Shown: one piece after another, positions 60,309 to 64,000 of the stretch | How positions within the stretch are numbered: the first letter of the stretch is position 1 | Layout: each line of letters begins with the position of its first letter | NCBI RefSeq assembly: GCF_016612545.1 | Contig: NZ_JAENRY010000012.1 | Coordinates: 1-64,000 of the forward strand | DNA: 64,000 nt | Direction of reading: 5' to 3' | DNA from: Streptomyces sp. MBT65 | Lineage (GTDB): Bacteria; Actinomycetota; Actinomycetes; Streptomycetales; Streptomycetaceae | Translations under genes and position numbers: made by a program | Notes under the pieces: generated by a model | The model's input: the letters and a program-made list of their open reading frames with translations, nothing else | Told to the model about the DNA's origin: nothing | Database searches by the model: none

Positions 60309-61734
60309 GGGACTCTCCCAGGTACTGCTCGGCATGGCCGGCGATCAGGTCGAGGACGGCGGCGATGTCGTCGGTCGTCGTCTCGGGGTTGAGCAGGGTG
60401 AACTTCAGGTAGTGGCGGCCCGCGACCTTGGTGCCCGCGACCACCGCGGCACCGGACGCGAACAGGGCCTTGCGGGCGTACAGGTTGGCGCGGTCGATCT
60501 CGGCCGGGTCGGTGACGGCGGCCGGGATGTAGCGGTAGACGAGGGTGGAGAGCGAGGGCGCCACGACCACGTCGAAACGGGGGTCGGCGGCCAGCAGCTT
60601 CCACCCCTCCTCCGCCAGGTCGCAGACCTCGTCGAAGAGTTGGCCGATGCCGTCGGCGCCCATCACGCGCAGCGTCATCCACAGCTTGAGCGCGTCGAAA
60701 CGGCGGGTGGTCTGAAGGGACTTGTCGACCTGGTTGGGGATGCGCTCCTGCACCGCGCGCTGCGGGTTGAGGTACTCCGCGTGGTAGGTCGCGTGGCGCA
60801 GGGTGTCGGCGTCGCGGACCAGCAGGGCGGACGAACTCACCGGCTGGAAGAAGGACTTGTGGTAGTCCACGGTGACCGAGTCGGCGCGCTCGATGCCGTC
60901 GATGCGGCCCCGGTGCTTGAGGGAGGCGAGCAGACCGCAGCCGTAGGCCGCGTCCACATGCATCCACACCCCGAACTGCTCGCACAGGGCGGCGATTTCG
61001 GGCAGCGGGTCGATGGAGCCGAAGTCGGTGGTGCCGGCGGTGGCGACAACGGCCATGGGGACCAGACCGGCGCTCTTGCAGCGCTCCAACTCCCGCGCGA
61101 GCGCGACGGTTTGCATGCGCTTGTCGGCGCCGACGGGTATCGACACGACGGCGTCCTGGCCGAGGCCCAGCAGTTTCGCCGACTTCTTCACGCTGAAGTG
61201 GCTGACCTCGGAGGCGAAGATCCGCAGTTTGGCCAGGCTGTCGGTCTTCGCCTCCTCGCGGGCCAGCAGCAGTGCCTGGAGGTTGGACTGGCTGCCGCCG
61301 GAGGTGAACACCCCGTCCGCGTGCGGCCCGAGGCCGATCCGTTCGTTCGTCCAGTCGATCAGCTTGCGCTCGATGAGGGTGCCGCCGGCCGACTGGTCCC
61401 AGGTGTCCAGGGAGGAGTTGACGGCGGAGAGCACCGCCTCGCCGAGCACCGCGGGGATGACGACCGGGCAGTTGAGGTGGGCGAGGTAGCGGGGGTGGTG
61501 GAAGTAGATCGCGTCCCGCAGATAGACCTCGTCCAGCTCGTCGAGCACCGCGGTGGTGTCGTGGAGCGGGCGGTCGAGGTCGATCCGGTCGATGAGGGGG
61601 GAGAGGGCGTCGACCGTGACGCCGGTGAACGGTCGTTCGGTGGTGGCGAGTTTGGCTGCCACCCGCTCCACGCCTTGAGTCACGGAGCGGCGGTAGTGCT
61701 CCGCAGTCGTGTCATTGAGCAGGTGCGAGCGCAT
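60292..61734 (-). CDS. desA: DesA, PLP-dependent lysine decarboxylase
   Basis: The 480-residue group II decarboxylase converts lysine to cadaverine, the first step of desferrioxamine synthesis. The PLP lysine lies in [14 protein letters not shown] (Lys293), with HVDAAYGCG before it. ATG at 61734. The gene heads the operon and is controlled by an iron box at 61800-61818. Confidence 0.96.
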   Translation of the reverse strand: MRSHLLNDTTAEHYRRSVTQGVERVAAKLATTERPFTGVTVDALSPLIDRIDLDRPLHDTTAVLDELDEVYLRDAIYFHHPRYLAHLNCPVVIPAVLGEAVLSAVNSSLDTWDQSAGGTLIERKLIDWTNERIGLGPHADGVFTSGGSQSNLQALLLAREEAKTDSLAKLRIFASEVSHFSVKKSAKLLGLGQDAVVSIPVGADKRMQTVALARELERCKSAGLVPMAVVATAGTTDFGSIDPLPEIAALCEQFGVWMHVDAAYGCGLLASLKHRGRIDGIERADSVTVDYHKSFFQPVSSSALLVRDADTLRHATYHAEYLNPQRAVQERIPNQVDKSLQTTRRFDALKLWMTLRVMGADGIGQLFDEVCDLAEEGWKLLAADPRFDVVVAPSLSTLVYRYIPAAVTDPAEIDRANLYARKALFASGAAVVAGTKVAGRHYLKFTLLNPETTTDDIAAVLDLIAGHAEQYLGESLDRAS

Positions 61735-61799
61735 GTGGGGGTCCTCCGGTGGGGAAGTCCGTGCGGGACAGGTGAGCGGCGGGGTTCCGCAACATCAAC

Positions 61800-61818
61800 T
61801 TAGGTAAGCCTAACCTAA
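61800..61818. promoter_or_regulatory. DmdR1/DtxR-type iron box before desA
   Basis: TTAGGTAAGCCTAACCTAA is a 19-bp near-palindrome fitting the DmdR1 iron-box pattern and lies 66 bp upstream of the desA ATG. It implies repression by iron-loaded DmdR1. Confidence 0.92.
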
Positions 61819-61878
61819 CTTAACGTCCAGGAAACCCGCCGCTCCCGTGACAGCGATCACTCACGCACCAGCGGTTAC

Positions 61879-62712
61879 TCACCCCGCTTCGCGCAGTTGC
61901 TCCTCGCTGAGTCCCTGCCGCCAGTACCCCACGAAGGTCACCCGCCGCCGGTCGAACCCGCGCTCACCCACGAAGTGCCGCCGCAGCGCCTTCACTTGAC
62001 CGGACTCGCCCGCGATCCACACGTACGGCCGCTCGGTGGAGGGGAGTTGGGCGGCGCGCAGGGCGCCGAGGGCCATGGGGGACCCCTCGGCACTCTCGTC
62101 ATCGCGCACCAGCCAGGTCACCTCGGCATCGGCGGCGGCCACCAACTCCTGCACATCATCGGCATGTCGGACCTCCAGCCACACCCGCGCACGCATGCCC
62201 GCGGGCAGCGCCTCGAGGATGGCGGACACGGCCGGTACGGCGGTCTCGTCGCCCCAGACGACCACGAGATCGGTGTCCTCCGGCGGCCGGAACCGAATCG
62301 CCCGATTGTCCGCGACGGCGGGCCCGAGCAACACGACCCGGTCCCCGGCGGCGGCGCGAGCGGCCCAACGGGACGCGGGCCCGGCGGGCTCGTGCAGCAC
62401 GAAGTCGATGTCGATCTCGTCGGGCTCGCGGCGCAGCGCACGAAGCGTGTACGACCGCATCACCGCCCGTACGTCGTCCGGGAGTTCACGCCAGGCCTGC
62501 CACCACCCGTCGCCGAGTTCGTAGGGCACGGCGGGCGACGGCTGGCCGGGGTGGGGGAGGAACAACGACAGCGACTGGTCGTGTCCGTCGGAGAAGAAGT
62601 ACGCCAGATCGTCTCCGGTGAAGGTCACCCGGACAAGAGACGGCCCGAGCCGCTCCGTCCGCACGACATGGAGTGAGAAAAAGCGGAACGGAGCGGCAAC
62701 GGCCGTAGACAT
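61879..62712 (-). CDS. siderophore-interacting protein (ferric siderophore reductase, SIP family)
   Basis: The 277-residue FAD-binding reductase starts FRFFSLHVVRTERLGPSLVR, has the flavin motif RSYTLRALRREPDEIDIDFV and the NAD(P)H-binding end WIAGESGQVKALRRHFVGER. It releases iron from imported ferrioxamine by reduction in the cytoplasm. It lies between desE and desA on the same strand. The 138-bp gap after desE holds no iron box. Confidence 0.92.
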   Translation of the reverse strand: MSTAVAAPFRFFSLHVVRTERLGPSLVRVTFTGDDLAYFFSDGHDQSLSLFLPHPGQPSPAVPYELGDGWWQAWRELPDDVRAVMRSYTLRALRREPDEIDIDFVLHEPAGPASRWAARAAAGDRVVLLGPAVADNRAIRFRPPEDTDLVVVWGDETAVPAVSAILEALPAGMRARVWLEVRHADDVQELVAAADAEVTWLVRDDESAEGSPMALGALRAAQLPSTERPYVWIAGESGQVKALRRHFVGERGFDRRRVTFVGYWRQGLSEEQLREAG

Positions 62713-62850
62713 GGAGAGGGGCTCCTCTGAAGGGGCGTCAGGGATGCGTACCCAGGGGCGCGGTGCTGTATCTGATGTGCGGCTCCGCCGCGGGGCGCGG
62801 CCGACTACAACTGGCCCGCACCTCCCCGCGAAAGAGCAACTCCCCCTGAT

Positions 62851-63900
62851 TCAGCTGACCTTCTTGGCGTTCTCGATCGCCTTCGCCAGATCCTCGAGCA
62901 ACGGCGCGCACTTGTCGTACGACAGAATCGGCTCGGGGTTCCGCGCGATGACCTGCCCCGCCTTCACCGCGGGCAGCTTCTTCCACGTGCCCTCGGTGAT
63001 GTCGGCGGGCTGCGTCGCCGCCGTACGGTTGTCCATCATGATGACGTCCGCCCCGTACTTGTCGACGTTCTCCCAGCTCAGGTTCTCGTACCATCCACCG
63101 CTCGCCTTCAGCGCGGCCGCGGACGGCTCGACGAAGTTCACGCCGAGCGCCTTGTAGTACTCGAGGTCGACGGAGAGGTTCGAGCCGGAGACGTAGAAGA
63201 CGGTGTCGCTCGCGGAACCGACGAGGACCTTGATGTCCGGCTTGGCCTTCGCCGCGGCGCGCAGCCGGGCCGCCGCGTCCTCGAAGCGCTTCTTGGCCGC
63301 GGTGATCGTCGACGAAGTGGTGTCCGCGCCAAGGGACTTGGCGAGTTCCAGCATCCGCGCCAGCGGCGTCGGCAGCTGGACGTCGTAGACCGAGATACCG
63401 ACGGACGGCGCGCCCACGGCGAGGATCTTCTTCTTCGACTCCTCCGGGACGTACCAGAGGGTGCCGGCCGCGTCGAACATCGTGGTGATGAGGACGTCGG
63501 GGGCGAGGGCCGCGTACTTCTCGATGTTGAACTGGCCCCAGGTGTTGCCGAGGTTGGTGACCTTGCTGATGTCCAGATCGCCGGCCTGCACGTCGGGCTT
63601 GCCGTTCTTCAGCTCGGTCGGGCCGAAGACGCCCTTGGACTCGATGCCGTAGTCGTGCAGCGCGGCCGCGACACCGATGAAGGAGACGATGGTCGCCGGG
63701 GTCTTGTCGGTCTTCGCGGTCTGGCCGCGGTCGTCCTTGAAGGTCCAGGGGCCGGACTTGGCGGCCGTCGTCTCCTTGTCCGAACCACCGCTTTTCGCGT
63801 CGTCGTCGCCGCAGGCCGCGAGCACGGCGCCGAGGCCGAGGGCGCCGCCCGCGGCGAGGATGCCGCGGCGGGAGAGGTGAGTGGCACGGGCGTTGGACAT
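62851..63900 (-). CDS. desE: DesE, ferrioxamine-binding lipoprotein
   Basis: The 349-residue substrate-binding lipoprotein has a Tat-like SRRGILAAGG start and lipobox VLAAC (Cys30), then an iron-siderophore-binding fold (PeriplasmBP_2) with TPATIVSFIGVAAALHDYGI and NLGNTWGQFNIEKYAALAPD. It captures ferrioxamines at the surface. The iron box at 63949-63967 controls it. Confidence 0.93.
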   Translation of the reverse strand: MSNARATHLSRRGILAAGGALGLGAVLAACGDDDAKSGGSDKETTAAKSGPWTFKDDRGQTAKTDKTPATIVSFIGVAAALHDYGIESKGVFGPTELKNGKPDVQAGDLDISKVTNLGNTWGQFNIEKYAALAPDVLITTMFDAAGTLWYVPEESKKKILAVGAPSVGISVYDVQLPTPLARMLELAKSLGADTTSSTITAAKKRFEDAAARLRAAAKAKPDIKVLVGSASDTVFYVSGSNLSVDLEYYKALGVNFVEPSAAALKASGGWYENLSWENVDKYGADVIMMDNRTAATQPADITEGTWKKLPAVKAGQVIARNPEPILSYDKCAPLLEDLAKAIENAKKVS

Positions 63901-63948
63901 GTGTCGCTGCTTTCGAACAGGGCGGAGCGCCCGCCGGACAATTCGAAG

Positions 63949-63967
63949 GTAGGTTAGCCTAACCTCA
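63949..63967. promoter_or_regulatory. DmdR1/DtxR-type iron box before desE
   Basis: GTAGGTTAGCCTAACCTCA contains the near-perfect palindrome AGGTTAGCCTAACCT and lies 49 bp upstream of the desE ATG. Confidence 0.92.
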
Positions 63968-64000
63968 CTTGTTGTCCAGCGGGTGGGCCCGCCCCCGCTC

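Overview
The window is high-GC actinobacterial DNA, almost certainly from a Streptomyces chromosome. The host backbone carries a desferrioxamine locus (desE, a siderophore-interacting protein, desABCD), glmS, adpA with an in-frame TTA codon, ornA, tRNA-His and a cebEFG-bglC cellobiose uptake operon. To my knowledge this is a conserved Streptomyces neighbourhood. Coding bias, divergent LacI regulators and DmdR-type iron boxes fit the same assignment.

Layout. (1) 1-2,045: the end of an ATPase-like regulator, a small ORF and a GH1 beta-glucosidase. (2) 2,236-10,108: a cello-oligosaccharide regulon with a LacI regulator divergent from cebE-cebF-cebG-bglC, then a second LacI paralogue. CebR-like palindromes (TGGGAGCGCTCCCA and variants) lie before cebE and before both beta-glucosidases. 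At the two bgl genes an operator-like sequence is merged with the Shine-Dalgarno and ends on the A of the ATG. (3) 10,134-12,128: TetR, a kinase-like protein and a GNAT. (4) 12,202-45,779: a 33.5-kb siphovirus-type prophage bounded by an exact 25-bp direct repeat. The right copy forms the 3' part of tRNA-His. The left copy sits beside a strong hairpin that was probably the original tRNA-His terminator. (5) 45,757-56,711: tRNA-His, ornA, adpA, a stress protein, an acetate-type transporter, glmS, a Tat-exported phosphatase, a DUF4429-type protein and a secreted hexosaminidase. (6) 56,729-64,000: desD-desC-desB-desA, a siderophore-interacting protein and the lipoprotein desE, with iron boxes before desA and desE.

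The prophage reads mostly leftward: TerS, TerL, portal, scaffold, capsid, connectors, tail tube, G/GT chaperones with a -1 frameshift site, tape measure, distal tail, two enzyme-like tail spikes, then accessory genes, holin and endolysin. The head, tail and lysis modules look complete. No replication module and no classical immunity repressor were recognised. The usual early region (41.8-44.3 kb) holds only membrane proteins and small HTH proteins.

The most interesting part is 17.66-20.5 kb. Two paralogous proteins, each with a HEPN-type R-x4-H motif and a C-terminal zinc ribbon, are encoded in tandem. Each gene has its own terminator and a near-identical palindromic operator (CCCTGTA-N-TACAGGG) at the same distance before its ATG. 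An HNH-like gene precedes them. A third copy of the operator lies next to attL. Together with a TRADD-N-associated-type membrane protein (41,788-42,513) and a coiled-coil membrane protein (37,664-38,299), both on the opposite strand to the phage operon, this looks like a set of prophage-borne conflict or exclusion genes.
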